From positions 124,001 through 188,000 of the forward strand of contig NZ_JAOTBD010000001.1 in NCBI RefSeq assembly GCF_026162625.1: DNA of 64,000 nt, read 5' to 3'. The notes beneath the pieces were generated by a model. It ran no database searches. It was given only the letters and a program-made list of their open reading frames with translations, and was not told the origin of the DNA. Position numbers and translations under genes: made by a program. Below are positions 28,081 to 37,490 of this stretch, piece after piece (the first letter of the stretch is position 1; the number at the start of each line of letters is the position of its first letter). This DNA comes from Paracoccus beibuensis. Its GTDB lineage: Bacteria > Pseudomonadota > Alphaproteobacteria > Rhodobacterales > Rhodobacteraceae.

Positions 28081-28632
28081 ATGTTTTACAAAGACGACAG
28101 ATTGGCGATCTTCATAGACGGCGCCAACTTATACGCGGCATCGAAGTCGCTTGGCTTCGACATCGACTATAAGCTGTTGCGCCAGGAGTTCGACCGCCGC
28201 GGCAAGCTGATGCGAGCCTACTACTATACCGCCCTGGTCGAGGGCGACGACTATTCGCCCATCCGCCCGCTGGTGGATTGGCTGCACTACAACGGCTTTT
28301 GCGTGATCACGAAGCCCGCCCGCGAATACACCGACACCGCCGGACGCCGCAAGATCAAGGGCAACATGGACATCGAGCTGACGGTGAACGCCATGGAGCT
28401 GGCGCCGCATCTTGACCACGCGGTGCTTTTTTCCGGCGACGGCGATTTCCGCCCGCTGGTCGAGGCGCTGCAGCGGCAGGGCGTGCGCGTTTCGGTCGTG
28501 TCCACGATCCGCAGCCAGCCGCCGATGATCGCCGACGACCTGCGCCGGCAGGCCGACAACTTCATAGAGTTGGACGCGCTGCGCGACATCATCGGCCGCC
28601 CGCCGCGCGAACCGCAGCAGGTCGAGACCTGA
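28081..28632 (+). CDS. NYN domain protein (LabA/DUF88 family, putative RNase)
   Basis: A 183-residue NYN (PIN-like) domain protein. The conserved acidic residues are visible in AIFIDGANLYAA (Asp near residue 13), GNMDIELTVNAMELA (Asp near 98) and LFSGDGDFRPLVEAL (two Asp near 118-120), the metal-binding pattern of this nuclease fold. Substrate unknown; family members are proposed to act on RNA. Start ATG at 28081. It is divergent from folK and followed closely by an MFS gene. Confidence 0.88.
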   Translation: MFYKDDRLAIFIDGANLYAASKSLGFDIDYKLLRQEFDRRGKLMRAYYYTALVEGDDYSPIRPLVDWLHYNGFCVITKPAREYTDTAGRRKIKGNMDIELTVNAMELAPHLDHAVLFSGDGDFRPLVEALQRQGVRVSVVSTIRSQPPMIADDLRRQADNFIELDALRDIIGRPPREPQQVET

Positions 28633-28694
28633 CCGCGCCGGCCCCCGGACGCTGGACGGCGCTGGCGCTGATCTGCGCCGGCGTCATCGGCGCC

Positions 28695-29840
28695 ATGGCC
28701 TGCTGGTTTTCCACCACCGCCATCGGGCCGGAACTGGCCCGGGTCTGGCAGCTGTCGCCCGCCGAGGCAGGCTGGCTGACGAACGCGGTGCAGATCGGTT
28801 TCGTGGTGGGGGCGCTTGCGTCCTCGGCGGTGAACCTGCCCGACATCCTGCCGATGACGCGGCTGATCACCGTATCGGCCCTGCTGGCGGCTGCCGCCAA
28901 CGCCGCCGTCCTGCTGCAGCCGGACTTCACCGGGCTGCTGCTGGCGCGGCTGGTCACCGGCGTCGCCCTGGCCGGGGTCTATCCGCCGGCGCTGAAGCTG
29001 ATGGCGACGTGGTTCGTCGCCGGGCGCGGTTTCGCGATGGGGCTGCTGGTCGGTGCGCTGACGCTGGGGTCCGCGATGCCGCACCTGCTGCGGGCGCTTG
29101 GCGGCGGGCTGGACTGGCGTGTCGTGGTTGCGGGGGCCAGCATCGGCGCGCTCAGCTCGGCGGCGATCTTCGGACGTGCCGTGGCCGAAGGGCCGCACGG
29201 TTTCGCGCGGGCCGCTTTCGATCCGCGCCAGACACTGCGGGTGCTGGGCGACCCGCCGCTGCGCCTGGCCACGGTCGGATATCTGGGCCACATGTGGGAA
29301 CTCTATGCGATGTGGGCCTGGTTCCTGACGTTCGCGCTGGCTGCGGGGCAGGCCGGGTCGCTGCCGGTCAGCGCCTCGGTCCTCACTTTCCTGGCCATTG
29401 CCTCTGGCGTCTTCGGCTGCGCGCTTGGCGGCTGGTTGTCCGACCGCATCGGGCGGTGCTGGACAACGGCCGGCATGATGGCGGTGTCGGGGGCCTGCGC
29501 CGGGTTGATGGGCCTTGCCTGGGGCGGTCCAGGCTGGCTGCTGGCGCTGATCGCGGTGGTCTGGGGCATCAGCATCATCGGCGACAGCGCACAATTCTCG
29601 ACCGCGGTGACCGAGCTTTCGGACCGCCACCTGGTCGGCACGGCGCTGACGCTGCAACTCGCCTTGGGCTTTGCGCTGACGGTGCTGGCGATCTGGCTGA
29701 TGCCGCATGTCGCCGCGGCGCTTGGCGGCTGGCGGTGGGCGTTCCTGGCGCTGGTGCCCGGCCCGGCGGCCGGGGCCTGGGCAATGCTGCGCCTGCGCGC
29801 GCTGCCGCAGGCGGCCGTGCTGGCCGGGGGCCGGCGCTAG
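28695..29840 (+). CDS. MFS transporter
   Basis: A 381-residue protein with about twelve hydrophobic helices and MFS pattern residues ([12 protein letters not shown] in the loop near residue 250). Substrate unknown. The start is uncertain: the first transmembrane helix appears to begin upstream of ATG 28695 ([15 protein letters not shown] in the same frame), so the real start may be the CTG at 28629, which overlaps the stop of the NYN gene in a CTGA arrangement. No GTG or TTG lies between. It ends 5 bases before the tRNA-Leu 3' end, in convergent orientation. Confidence 0.8.
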   Translation: MACWFSTTAIGPELARVWQLSPAEAGWLTNAVQIGFVVGALASSAVNLPDILPMTRLITVSALLAAAANAAVLLQPDFTGLLLARLVTGVALAGVYPPALKLMATWFVAGRGFAMGLLVGALTLGSAMPHLLRALGGGLDWRVVVAGASIGALSSAAIFGRAVAEGPHGFARAAFDPRQTLRVLGDPPLRLATVGYLGHMWELYAMWAWFLTFALAAGQAGSLPVSASVLTFLAIASGVFGCALGGWLSDRIGRCWTTAGMMAVSGACAGLMGLAWGGPGWLLALIAVVWGISIIGDSAQFSTAVTELSDRHLVGTALTLQLALGFALTVLAIWLMPHVAAALGGWRWAFLALVPGPAAGAWAMLRLRALPQAAVLAGGRR

Positions 29841-29845
29841 AGGGG

Positions 29846-30147
29846 TGGTGCGGACGGCGGGACTTGAACCCGCACTTCCATTCGGAAAACAGATTTTCGT
29901 ACCACTTCGGCTTTCGCCGCCGGGTTTCCCCGTTCGTGGTCTGGACTATCCCTTCGCCCTAGCCTTCAGCCTTAGGCGCCGCCCGTCTAGTCTCTACACC
30001 TTCCCCGGCGGGCCGGGGCTTGGCTCGGGATCGGCACGGGCGAACCCAGAGCTTTCCCCGAATTTGAGCGGTTCTGCACCGACGGTTTCCCGCGCGGGCA
30101 CTCCAATTGTCAAAGTCTGCTGCGTCTACCGATTTCGCCACGTCCGC
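29846..30147 (-). tRNA. tRNA-Leu (anticodon UAA) interrupted by a group I intron
   Basis: Exon 1 is 30113-30147 (35 nt): acceptor GCGGACG, D-arm GCG...CGC, anticodon stem GCAGA and loop start CTT. Exon 2 is 29846-29897 (52 nt): AAAA completes the loop, then TCTGT, the long class II variable arm (TTTCC-GAAT-GGAA), T-arm GCGGG-TTCAAGT-CCCGC, acceptor CGTCCGC, A and an encoded CCA. Joined, the 87-nt product has a seven-base loop CTTAAAA with anticodon UAA. The intron lies between anticodon positions 34 and 35, the same place as in cyanobacterial and plastid tRNA-Leu(UAA) genes. Confidence 0.9.
29898..30112 (-). ncRNA. Group I intron (IC3-like) inside tRNA-Leu(UAA)
   Basis: A 215-nt insertion that begins after exon U and ends in G, as group I splicing needs. 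The four core elements occur in order on the minus strand: P (CAAATTCGGGGAAAGC, 30051-30066), Q (GATCCCGAGCCAAGCC, 30017-30032), R (GGTGTAGAGACTAGACGG, 29983-30000) and S (GGGATAGTCCAGACC, within 29933-29952). A P1 pairing of exon ACUU with intron GAGU, with a U-G pair at the splice site, can be drawn. No homing endonuclease frame is present. Subgroup IC3 is inferred from size, location and R/S sequences. Confidence 0.88.
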
Positions 30148-30162
30148 GTGACCATGAAGCAG

Positions 30163-30191
30163 CATATTGCAGGCGGCGCGCGCTTGGACAA
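30163..30191 (-). promoter_or_regulatory. Promoter of the intron-bearing tRNA-Leu
   Basis: On the minus strand a -35 TTGTCC (30186-30191) and a -10 AATATG (30163-30168) stand 17 bases apart. The -10 ends 15 bases upstream of the tRNA 5' end. Confidence 0.55.
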
Positions 30192-30222
30192 GCCGCTGCC
30201 GACGGTCGGGACGCGAAAAAGC

Positions 30223-30247
30223 GGAACCGCGCCACCGGCCCAAGGTT
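30223..30247 (+). promoter_or_regulatory. EcfG-type general-stress promoter of katE
   Basis: GGAAC (30223-30227), 16 bases, then GGTT (30244-30247); the consensus for alphaproteobacterial sigma-EcfG is GGAAC-N16/17-CGTT, so one base differs. It lies 29 bases before the katE ATG, with room for a start site and the AGGAGG ribosome binding site. Confidence 0.5.
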
Positions 30248-30276
30248 GTCCCGCACATGGGAAACAGGAGGGAACG

Positions 30277-32301
30277 ATGTCCCAGATCAGCCAGACGCAG
30301 GGCAACGGCGGCGAACTGCACCAGCGCGGGGGCGAGACCCTGACCACGAACCAGGGCACCCCGGTATCGGACAACCAGAACAGCCTGAAAGCCGGCGCGC
30401 GGGGGCCGACCCTGCTGGAGGACTTCGTGCTGCGCGAGAAGATCTTCCATTTCGATCACGAACGCATCCCCGAACGGATCGTCCACGCCCGCGGCTCGGG
30501 CGCGCACGGTTACTTCGAATGCACCGACCCTATCCCCGAACTGACCCGCGCAGGCCTTCTGTCGAAGCCGGGCCGCGTGCCGGTCTTTGCCAGGTTTTCC
30601 ACGGTCGCGGGCGGCGCGGGCAGCGTAGACACGCCGCGCGACGTGCGCGGCTTTGCCGTGAAGTTCTATACCGAGGAAGGCAACTGGGACCTCGTCGGCA
30701 ACGACATCCCGGTCTTCTTCATCCAGGACGCGATCAAGTTTCCCGACCTGATCCATGCCGTGAAGATGGAGGCCGACAAGGGCTATCCCCAGGCCGCCAG
30801 CGCGCATGACACCTTCTGGGACTTCGTGTCGCTGATGCCCGAATCGATGCACATGATCATGTGGGCGATGTCGGACCGCGGCATCCCTCGCAGCCTGCGC
30901 ATGATCGAGGGCTTTGGCATCCACACCTTCCGGCTGGTCAACGCCGAGGGAAAGTCGACCTTCGTCAAGTTCCACTGGAAGCCGCGGCTTGGCCTGCAGT
31001 CGCAGGTCTGGAACGAGGCGGTGAAGACTGCCGGCGCCAACCAGGACTATCACCGGCAGGATCTGTGGGAGGCCATCGATTCGGGCGACTTTCCCGAATG
31101 GGACCTGGGCATCCAGACCTTCGACGCCGAATGGGCGGCCCGCCAGCCCTATGATGTGCTGGATTCCACGAAGCTGATCCCCGAGGAGGACATCCCCGTC
31201 CGCATCGTCGGTCGCATGGTTCTGGACCGCAATCCCGACAACTTCTTTGCCGAAACAGAGCAGGTGGCCTTCTGCCCGGCCAACATCGTGCCCGGCATCG
31301 ACTTCAGCGACGACCCGCTGCTGCATGGCCGGCTGTTCAGCTATCTGGACACGCAGAAGTCGCGACTGGGGACGGCGAACTTCCACCAGCTGCCGATCAA
31401 TGCGCCCAAGTGCCCGATGCACAATTTCCAGCGCGACGGGATGATGCAGATGGCGGTGCCGAAGGGCCGGGCGAATTATGAACCGAACAGCCTGGACGAG
31501 GCGGGCGAGTATCCGGGTCCGCGCGCCATCGATCACGGGTTCGCCACGGCAAGGTCGATGACCGACCTGAGCAACCGGCCGGACGAGAAGCTGCGGGTGC
31601 GGCCTGAACTCTTCGGCGATCACTACAGCCAGGCCCGGATGTTCTATCGCAGCCAGACCGAGGTCGAGCAGCGCCACATCGCCGAGGCGGTCACGTTCGA
31701 ACTGTCGAAGGTCGGCCTGGGCCACGTGATCCAGCGGATGCTGGGCCACCTGCGGGTCATCGACGAGGAACTGGCCGAAATGGTCGCCGAAGGCCTGGCC
31801 GAGGACCTGCCGGAATCCGCCAAGCCCTTCCGAGAGCCGATCGACATGCCGACCTCGGACGCGCTGTCGATCGCCAAGAGCGCGAAGTACACGCTGAAGG
31901 GCCGAAAGGTTGGCATCCTAGTCGGCGACAACGGCGATCAGGCGCAGGTGGACGCGCTGGTCGCGGCCGTCGAAGCCGAAGGCGGCAGCACGATGCTGAT
32001 CGCGAAAGAGCGTGGCAAGGCCGAGGCGCAGCTGGCAGGTTCTCCCTCGGTCCTGTTCGATGCGGTCGCGCTGGTCATGTCGACCGAGGATGCCGCGAAG
32101 CTGTCGAAGTACAAGCCCGCCATCGATTTCGTGTCCGACGCCTTCGCCCATTGCAAGGCCATCGGCGCGGACGAGGCGGCCGCGAAGCTGTTGTCGGCCG
32201 CCGGGGTGGTCCCTGACAAGGGCGTACCGTCACTGGAGCCGGCGGCCTTCGTCGAGGCGGCGTCCCGACGGTATTATGAACGCGAAGAGGCGATCTGGTA
32301 A
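30277..32301 (+). CDS. katE: Large-subunit catalase (HPII type)
   Basis: Heme catalase that breaks down hydrogen peroxide. The 674-residue length identifies a clade 2 large-subunit enzyme with a C-terminal glutamine-amidotransferase/flavodoxin-like domain (from about residue 535, [20 protein letters not shown]). Catalytic His is in [14 protein letters not shown] (about residue 70), Asn in [14 protein letters not shown] (about residue 143) and the proximal heme Tyr in [13 protein letters not shown] (about residue 357). ATG at 30277 follows ACAGGAGGGAACG. The frame is open upstream through the tRNA, but that has no coding meaning. A near-consensus EcfG promoter precedes it. Confidence 0.96.
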   Translation: MSQISQTQGNGGELHQRGGETLTTNQGTPVSDNQNSLKAGARGPTLLEDFVLREKIFHFDHERIPERIVHARGSGAHGYFECTDPIPELTRAGLLSKPGRVPVFARFSTVAGGAGSVDTPRDVRGFAVKFYTEEGNWDLVGNDIPVFFIQDAIKFPDLIHAVKMEADKGYPQAASAHDTFWDFVSLMPESMHMIMWAMSDRGIPRSLRMIEGFGIHTFRLVNAEGKSTFVKFHWKPRLGLQSQVWNEAVKTAGANQDYHRQDLWEAIDSGDFPEWDLGIQTFDAEWAARQPYDVLDSTKLIPEEDIPVRIVGRMVLDRNPDNFFAETEQVAFCPANIVPGIDFSDDPLLHGRLFSYLDTQKSRLGTANFHQLPINAPKCPMHNFQRDGMMQMAVPKGRANYEPNSLDEAGEYPGPRAIDHGFATARSMTDLSNRPDEKLRVRPELFGDHYSQARMFYRSQTEVEQRHIAEAVTFELSKVGLGHVIQRMLGHLRVIDEELAEMVAEGLAEDLPESAKPFREPIDMPTSDALSIAKSAKYTLKGRKVGILVGDNGDQAQVDALVAAVEAEGGSTMLIAKERGKAEAQLAGSPSVLFDAVALVMSTEDAAKLSKYKPAIDFVSDAFAHCKAIGADEAAAKLLSAAGVVPDKGVPSLEPAAFVEAASRRYYEREEAIW

Positions 32302-32310
32302 CCGGCGGCT

Positions 32311-32329
32311 CGGGGGCTTCGCGCCCCCG
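32311..32329. terminator. Hairpin between the convergent katE and arginase genes
   Basis: CGGGGGC and GCCCCCG form a perfect 7-bp stem around TTCGC, 9 bases after the katE stop and 32 bases beyond the arginase stop on the other strand. It has no U-run on either strand. Confidence 0.45.
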
Positions 32330-32361
32330 GACCCCGACGGGTTCGACGCGAAGACACCCGG

Positions 32362-33285
32362 TCAGCCATAGCTGCGGGTCGGGCGGTCGAAGACCTTGCG
32401 GCCCATCAGGCTGCCGACCAGGTCGACCATCAGCTTGGCGGTCCGCCCGCGCTCGTCCAGGAACGGGTTCAGCTCGACCAGGTCAAGAGAGGTCACCAAG
32501 CCCGATTCGTGCAGAAGCTCCATCACCAGATGCGCCTCGCGGAACGTCGCGCCGCCCGGAACGGTGGTGCCGACAGCCGGTGCGATGGAAGGGTCGAGGA
32601 AATCTACGTCCAGGCTGACATGAAGAAGGCCGTCGGCCGCCCGCACCCGGTCGAGGAAAGCGCGCAGCGGCGCCACGATGCCCTGTTCGTCCAGGACGCG
32701 CATGTCGTTGACCGTGATCTCGGTCGGCTGCATGGCGGCCAGTTCCGCCGGATCGACGCTGCGAATGCCGAACATGCAGATGTTCTCGCCCGGGATCGGG
32801 GAGGGGAAGGGCGGGAAGGGGGCAAAGCCTGAAAGGCCGCTTGCATAGGCCATCGGCGTGCCGTGCAGGTTCCCCGAGGTGGTCGAGGCGACGGTGTGAA
32901 AGTCGCTGTGTGCGTCCAGCCAGATCACGAACTGCTGGCGGCCCTGCGCGGCGGCATGGGCCGCCACGCCCGCCACGGTTCCGAGCGCCAGCGAGTGGTC
33001 GCCGCCCATGATGATGGGCATGCCGTCGGGCAGCGCGGCGGCGGTTGCGGCCGAAAGGGCGCGGGTCCAGGCGATGGTTTCGGGCAGGTGATGGACGGCG
33101 GGGTTGTCGCAGGTCTCGGGTCCCGGCGGGGCGGGGGCGACGTCGCCCCTGTCCTCGACGCTGTGGCCAAGCGCGGACAGCGTGCCGGCCAGGCCAGCGG
33201 TGCGATAGGCGGCGGGTCCCATCAGGCAGCCGGGGCGGCGCTGGCCCTCGTCCACGGGGGCGCCGATCAGGATGCAGTGCGTCAT
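32362..33285 (-). CDS. Arginase
   Basis: Hydrolyses arginine to ornithine and urea using a dinuclear manganese centre. The 307-residue product has the ureohydrolase metal motifs GGDHSLALG (about residue 103), DAHSDFH (about residue 130; usually DAHxDxN) and SLDVDFLDP (about residue 230), plus the [12 protein letters not shown] segment near residue 275. The VPGGATFRE segment fits arginase better than agmatinase, but a related ureohydrolase is not excluded. ATG at 33285 begins [14 protein letters not shown]. Genes for ornithine synthesis (argD, argF) lie about 7 kb away, not in an operon with it. Confidence 0.88.
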   Translation of the reverse strand: MTHCILIGAPVDEGQRRPGCLMGPAAYRTAGLAGTLSALGHSVEDRGDVAPAPPGPETCDNPAVHHLPETIAWTRALSAATAAALPDGMPIIMGGDHSLALGTVAGVAAHAAAQGRQQFVIWLDAHSDFHTVASTTSGNLHGTPMAYASGLSGFAPFPPFPSPIPGENICMFGIRSVDPAELAAMQPTEITVNDMRVLDEQGIVAPLRAFLDRVRAADGLLHVSLDVDFLDPSIAPAVGTTVPGGATFREAHLVMELLHESGLVTSLDLVELNPFLDERGRTAKLMVDLVGSLMGRKVFDRPTRSYG

Positions 33286-33359
33286 CGGGGTCTCCGGTTG
33301 CGGATCGCCGCAAGTAAACGCGCCCGGCGGGGGGAAGTCCACCGGCCGGGCGTTGGATC

Positions 33360-35465
33360 TCAGAATTCGCTGGTCAGGCCCAGCCAGAGGCGACGCCCTT
33401 CCTCGACGGTGTTGAAGTCGCCTTCGCGGACCTCCTTGTCGAAGACGTTGTAGACCGCCGCATCCAGCGTCGCGTTGTCGGTCAGGGCATAGTTCACGCC
33501 CAGATCGACGGTCGCATAAGCGTCGTACTTGCGCCCGGTCTGGCCGTTGATCTCGATCTCGCGGCCGCTGTCCCCGATGCGCAGCCCCGAGGCGATCTCG
33601 CTGCCGTGGTAATTGGCGCTTCCCCAGGCATCGAGGCCCTGCACCGGGGTCATCCAGTCCACGCGGAGGCTGGCCATGTGCTCGGGCGTGCGGGCCAGCG
33701 GAAAGCCCTCGAAGGCGCCGGTCTTCTGTTTCGAATCCGTATAGGTATAGCTGCCGCGCAGCGACAGGGTCCGGGTCACGTTCCAGTCGCCCGTCAGCTC
33801 CAGTCCGGTGATCTCGGCCCGGTCGACGTTGAAGTTGCGGAAGATGTCATAGCGATAGAACGCCCCGTCGTCGCCCTGGTAGCGCGGACCGTCGGTCCAC
33901 TTCTCTTCGGTGCGGATCTGCTGCAGCTTGTTCTTGAAGCGGGTGTGGAAGACGGTTGCGCCCAGACTGTAGGTCGGTGCCTCGTAGATGCCGCCGATCT
34001 CGACGTTGACCGTCTCTTCGGGGTCGAGGTTCTCGTTGCCCAGGATCACGCCGCAGCTGGGGATGCGCGGGTTGCCGTCGGCGTCCACCACGTCGGCGCA
34101 GCCGCCACCGCCGGTCGTATAGGCATAGCCCGGCGTGATCGTGCGGATATCCGGCGCGCGGTAGCCGGTCGAGATCCCGCCCTTGACGGTCAGCGCCGAC
34201 GTGGCGTTCCACACGCCATAGATGCGCGGAGTGATCTGGCCGCCATAGGCTTCGTGGTCGCTGAACCGCGCGCCGAGCGTTAGGGCGAAGTCGTCGCGCA
34301 GGCGCCATTCATCCTCGGCGAAGATGGCCCATTCGTCCAGCGACAGCTTTTCGTCGAAGCGGTCCTCTTCGTCCAGGTTGGCCTGGGCGCCGGGGTTCTG
34401 ATCCCTGATCGTGGTGCGCCGGAACTGGCCCCCGAAGGTCAGTTGGTGGCTGCCGCGCCAGTCGAAGGGCATCGTCGCCTTGGCGTCGAGGACCGAGTTC
34501 TTCACCTCGGGCGAGCGCAGGTCCTCGACGATTTCGCCGGTATCCTCGTTCGGGCCGAAGGACTTCCGCTCTCCGACCTCTTGCGACAAGGACAGTTCCG
34601 TCTGCATGGCGCCATAGCTGCCCTTGTGGGTCAGCGACCAGTGATCGCGCAGGTGGTCGCGATAGCTGTCCGAATCATATTCCTCGCTGGTGATGCGCGT
34701 GCGGCCCGCCTCGGCAAGGATCTCGTTCCGGTCGTCGATCATCCAGGTCAGGCGGCCACCAAGATCATAGTCGTCCGATGCGGCGGGACCCGAAGGGATT
34801 GTCGAGGCGTCCTGGTCGAACTTGCGACCCCACAATTGCAGCCCCAGCTTGTCAACGATCAGCGGCCCCGAGGTATAGAACGACATCTGGCGGCTGTTCT
34901 CGAACCCCTCGGTATCCTGCAGCGTCGTCTCGACCGAAACCGAGCCGGTCCAGGTGTCGCTGACGGGCTTGGTGATGATGTTGATCACGCCGCCCATCGC
35001 GTCCGAGCCATAGAGCGAGGACATGGGGCCGCGCACGACCTCGATGCGCTCGATGGCGCTGACAGGGGGGATGAAGCTCTGCTCGTAGCCCGCGCTGCCG
35101 TTGGTGCGCGAATCGCGGGTGTTCTGCCGCTTTCCGTCGACCAGGATCAGCGTGTACTGGCCCGGCAGGCCGCGGATATAAATGTCCTGTTCATTTGCCA
35201 CGCCGGTGGTCACGACGCCCTGCACGCCCCGCAGCGCGTCCGAGAGGTCCGTGATGTTGCGGCGTGCCAGTTCCTCGCCGCTGATGACGGAAATGCTGGC
35301 TGGCGCTTCGGCGATGTTCTGCTCGAACCCCGAGGCGCTGATGACGATCTCTTCCAGGGCGAAGGGTTCGGCATCCTGGGCAAGGGCGGGGCTGGACAGG
35401 GCGGTGAGGGACAAAAGGACGGCGCGGCCCGAAAGGCGGCGCCCGGCGCGAGGGGGCAGGTACAT
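33360..35465 (-). CDS. TonB-dependent outer-membrane receptor (FepA/CirA-like)
   Basis: Gated 22-strand barrel for siderophore-type ligands. The 701-residue product has a signal peptide (LLSLTALSSPALAQ, cut near residue 29), the plug domain with VISASGFEQNIAEAPASISV (about residue 41) and IERIEVVRGPMSSLYGSDAM (about residue 137), and a barrel that ends in phenylalanine (LGLTSEF). This resembles catecholate siderophore receptors; the ligand is not determined. No TonB, ExbBD or ABC genes are adjacent. I see no cobalamin riboswitch or Fur-type site upstream. Start ATG at 35465, with CCGGAGG-like sequence upstream. Confidence 0.9.
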   Translation of the reverse strand: MYLPPRAGRRLSGRAVLLSLTALSSPALAQDAEPFALEEIVISASGFEQNIAEAPASISVISGEELARRNITDLSDALRGVQGVVTTGVANEQDIYIRGLPGQYTLILVDGKRQNTRDSRTNGSAGYEQSFIPPVSAIERIEVVRGPMSSLYGSDAMGGVINIITKPVSDTWTGSVSVETTLQDTEGFENSRQMSFYTSGPLIVDKLGLQLWGRKFDQDASTIPSGPAASDDYDLGGRLTWMIDDRNEILAEAGRTRITSEEYDSDSYRDHLRDHWSLTHKGSYGAMQTELSLSQEVGERKSFGPNEDTGEIVEDLRSPEVKNSVLDAKATMPFDWRGSHQLTFGGQFRRTTIRDQNPGAQANLDEEDRFDEKLSLDEWAIFAEDEWRLRDDFALTLGARFSDHEAYGGQITPRIYGVWNATSALTVKGGISTGYRAPDIRTITPGYAYTTGGGGCADVVDADGNPRIPSCGVILGNENLDPEETVNVEIGGIYEAPTYSLGATVFHTRFKNKLQQIRTEEKWTDGPRYQGDDGAFYRYDIFRNFNVDRAEITGLELTGDWNVTRTLSLRGSYTYTDSKQKTGAFEGFPLARTPEHMASLRVDWMTPVQGLDAWGSANYHGSEIASGLRIGDSGREIEINGQTGRKYDAYATVDLGVNYALTDNATLDAAVYNVFDKEVREGDFNTVEEGRRLWLGLTSEF

Positions 35466-35620
35466 ATCTTGCTCCGGAGGAAGGAGGGATTGTCTGCCTG
35501 GGGTCGCGACCAGAGGGAAAAGCCGGCTACCTGGGTGATTTCCTGGGGAATAGGACTCCAGACGGCGGGCGGCAAGGCCTTAAGCCGGTCCGCCCGCAAA
35601 TGTTGCCGAAATGCGACGTC

Positions 35621-37336
35621 CTAGCTGCGGGTGCCGCTGAAGCGTTCTTCCCACTCGGCCCGGTTCTCGTCGCTGATCTTGGCAAACAGCACGTCGGGCA
35701 CGGCGAAGGCATGGCCGGGGGGCAGGGCCGACAGGGCGGCCGCCACATCGTCGGACCAGTCGGCGTCGGCGTTCATCGCCTGCTGCATCGTGGCCGAGGC
35801 GAAGGGGATGAAGGGGCGCGACAGGATCGCGTAAAGACGGATCAGGTTCAGGCCCATCCGCACCTGCATCGCCGCGCGCTCGGGGTCGGTCTTGAAGACC
35901 GACCAGGGGGCGGCGGCCTGCAGGTATTCGTTGCCCAGCACCCATATGGCGCGCAGTTCCGACGCGGCCTTGCGGACCTCCATCGCGGCCATGTTGCCTT
36001 CATAGGCGCGGATGCGGATCGTCAGGGACTGGATCAGCGCCTGTTCGTCCGGGCCGTAGGCTGGGCCTTCGGGGACGACCTCGCCGAATTTCGACCGACA
36101 GAACTTGGTGATCCGGCTGACGAAGTTGCCCAGCACGTCGGCCAGGTCCTTGTTCACGGACTGCTGGAAGTTGTCCCAGGTGAACTCGCTGTCGCCGGAT
36201 TCGGGGGCGTGCGACAGCAGCCACCAGCGCCAGTAATCGGCGGGCAGGATCTCCAGCGCGTGGTCCATGAAGACGCCGCGCCCCTGCGAGGTGCTGAACT
36301 GCCCGCCCTGATAGGTGAGGTAGTTGAAGGACTTGATATAGTCGACCATCTTCCACGATTCGCCCGAGCCGATCAGCGTGGCCGGAAAGGACAGGGTGTG
36401 GAAGGGCACGTTGTCCTTGCCCATGAATTGGGTATAGGTCACGTCGCCCGCGCCTTCGTCGGTGCGCCACCAGCGGCGCCATGCGGCGTCGTCAAGCCCG
36501 CCCGCGTCGGCCCATTCGGCGGTCGCGCCGATATATTCGACGGGTGCGTCGAACCAGACATAGAAGACCTTGCCCTCCATCCCCGGCCAGTCCCGGTCGC
36601 CGCGCTTCACCGGCACGCCCCAGTCCAAGTCGCGGGTGATGCCGCGGTCGCGCAGCCCGTCGCCGTCGTTCAGCCACTTCTTCGCGATCGAGGTGGTCAG
36701 GATCGGCCAGTCGGCCTTGCTGTCGATCCAGGCGGCGATCTGGTCCTTGAGCGCCGACTGGCGCAGGTAGAGGTGCTTGGTTTCCCGCACCTCGAGATCG
36801 GTCGAGCCGCTGATGGCGCTGCGCGGCTCGATCAGGTCGGTCGGGTCCAGCTGCTTGGTGCAGTTCTCGCACTGGTCGCCGCGGGCCTTGTCATAGCCGC
36901 AATTGGGGCAGGTGCCCTCGATATAGCGGTCGGGCAGGAAGCGGCCGTCGGCATGGGAATAGACCTGGCGTTCCGACACTTCGCGGATGAAGCCCTGGTC
37001 GGCCAGCTGGCCCGCGAAATGCTGGGTCAGGACGCGGTTGCGTTCGCTGGAAGACCGGCCGTAATGGTCGAAGGACAGCCCGAACCCCTTTGCCAGCGCC
37101 GCCTGCTCGCCATGCATCCGTGCGCAGTAATCCGCGACGGCCTCGCCCGTCTTGGCTGCGGCCAGTTCGGCTGGCGTGCCGTGTTCGTCGGTCGCGCAGA
37201 TGAACATCACCTCGTGCCCCCGCGCCCGCAGGTAACGCGCGTAAAGATCGGCCGGCAGCTGGGATCCGACGAGGTTTCCCAGGTGCTTGATGCCGTTGAT
37301 ATAGGGCAGGGCAGAGGTGATGAGGTGGCGGGCCAT
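35621..37336 (-). CDS. metG: Methionyl-tRNA synthetase
   Basis: Charges tRNA-Met. The 571-residue product has the HIGH-equivalent HLGN ([17 protein letters not shown], residue 10) and a zinc knuckle CPNC...CENC (about residues 143-160). The KMSKS-equivalent is the divergent [10 protein letters not shown] (about residue 345). The anticodon-binding helical domain follows; there is no C-terminal dimerisation domain. The motif form resembles the archaeal-like MetRS group found in several alphaproteobacteria. ATG at 37336 starts [15 protein letters not shown]; an upstream ATG adds ten unlike residues. Confidence 0.95.
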   Translation of the reverse strand: MARHLITSALPYINGIKHLGNLVGSQLPADLYARYLRARGHEVMFICATDEHGTPAELAAAKTGEAVADYCARMHGEQAALAKGFGLSFDHYGRSSSERNRVLTQHFAGQLADQGFIREVSERQVYSHADGRFLPDRYIEGTCPNCGYDKARGDQCENCTKQLDPTDLIEPRSAISGSTDLEVRETKHLYLRQSALKDQIAAWIDSKADWPILTTSIAKKWLNDGDGLRDRGITRDLDWGVPVKRGDRDWPGMEGKVFYVWFDAPVEYIGATAEWADAGGLDDAAWRRWWRTDEGAGDVTYTQFMGKDNVPFHTLSFPATLIGSGESWKMVDYIKSFNYLTYQGGQFSTSQGRGVFMDHALEILPADYWRWWLLSHAPESGDSEFTWDNFQQSVNKDLADVLGNFVSRITKFCRSKFGEVVPEGPAYGPDEQALIQSLTIRIRAYEGNMAAMEVRKAASELRAIWVLGNEYLQAAAPWSVFKTDPERAAMQVRMGLNLIRLYAILSRPFIPFASATMQQAMNADADWSDDVAAALSALPPGHAFAVPDVLFAKISDENRAEWEERFSGTRS

Positions 37337-37490
37337 GGCATGCGTCCTTTCCGGGATTGGCCGCATCTCTAGCCGCGTTGCCGCGTGAATGTAAGTCCGG
37401 CAGGGCGCGCGTGTTCCAGGTGTTTTGCAGCGGATGACGCCGCGTGACCCGGCGTGCGGAGGTTGCCATGAAGAACAGGAGGGTTCAGGT

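Noticed and set aside
29707..30276. Upstream in-frame extension of katE through the MFS end and the tRNA-Leu
   Set aside because: It crosses a tRNA gene on the other strand, and a strong AGGAGG with ATG 30277 marks the real start.
35466..35620. Possible cobalamin riboswitch or Fur box before the TonB-dependent receptor
   Set aside because: No B12-box-like core and no AT-rich Fur or Irr-like palindrome is present in the 155-base gap.
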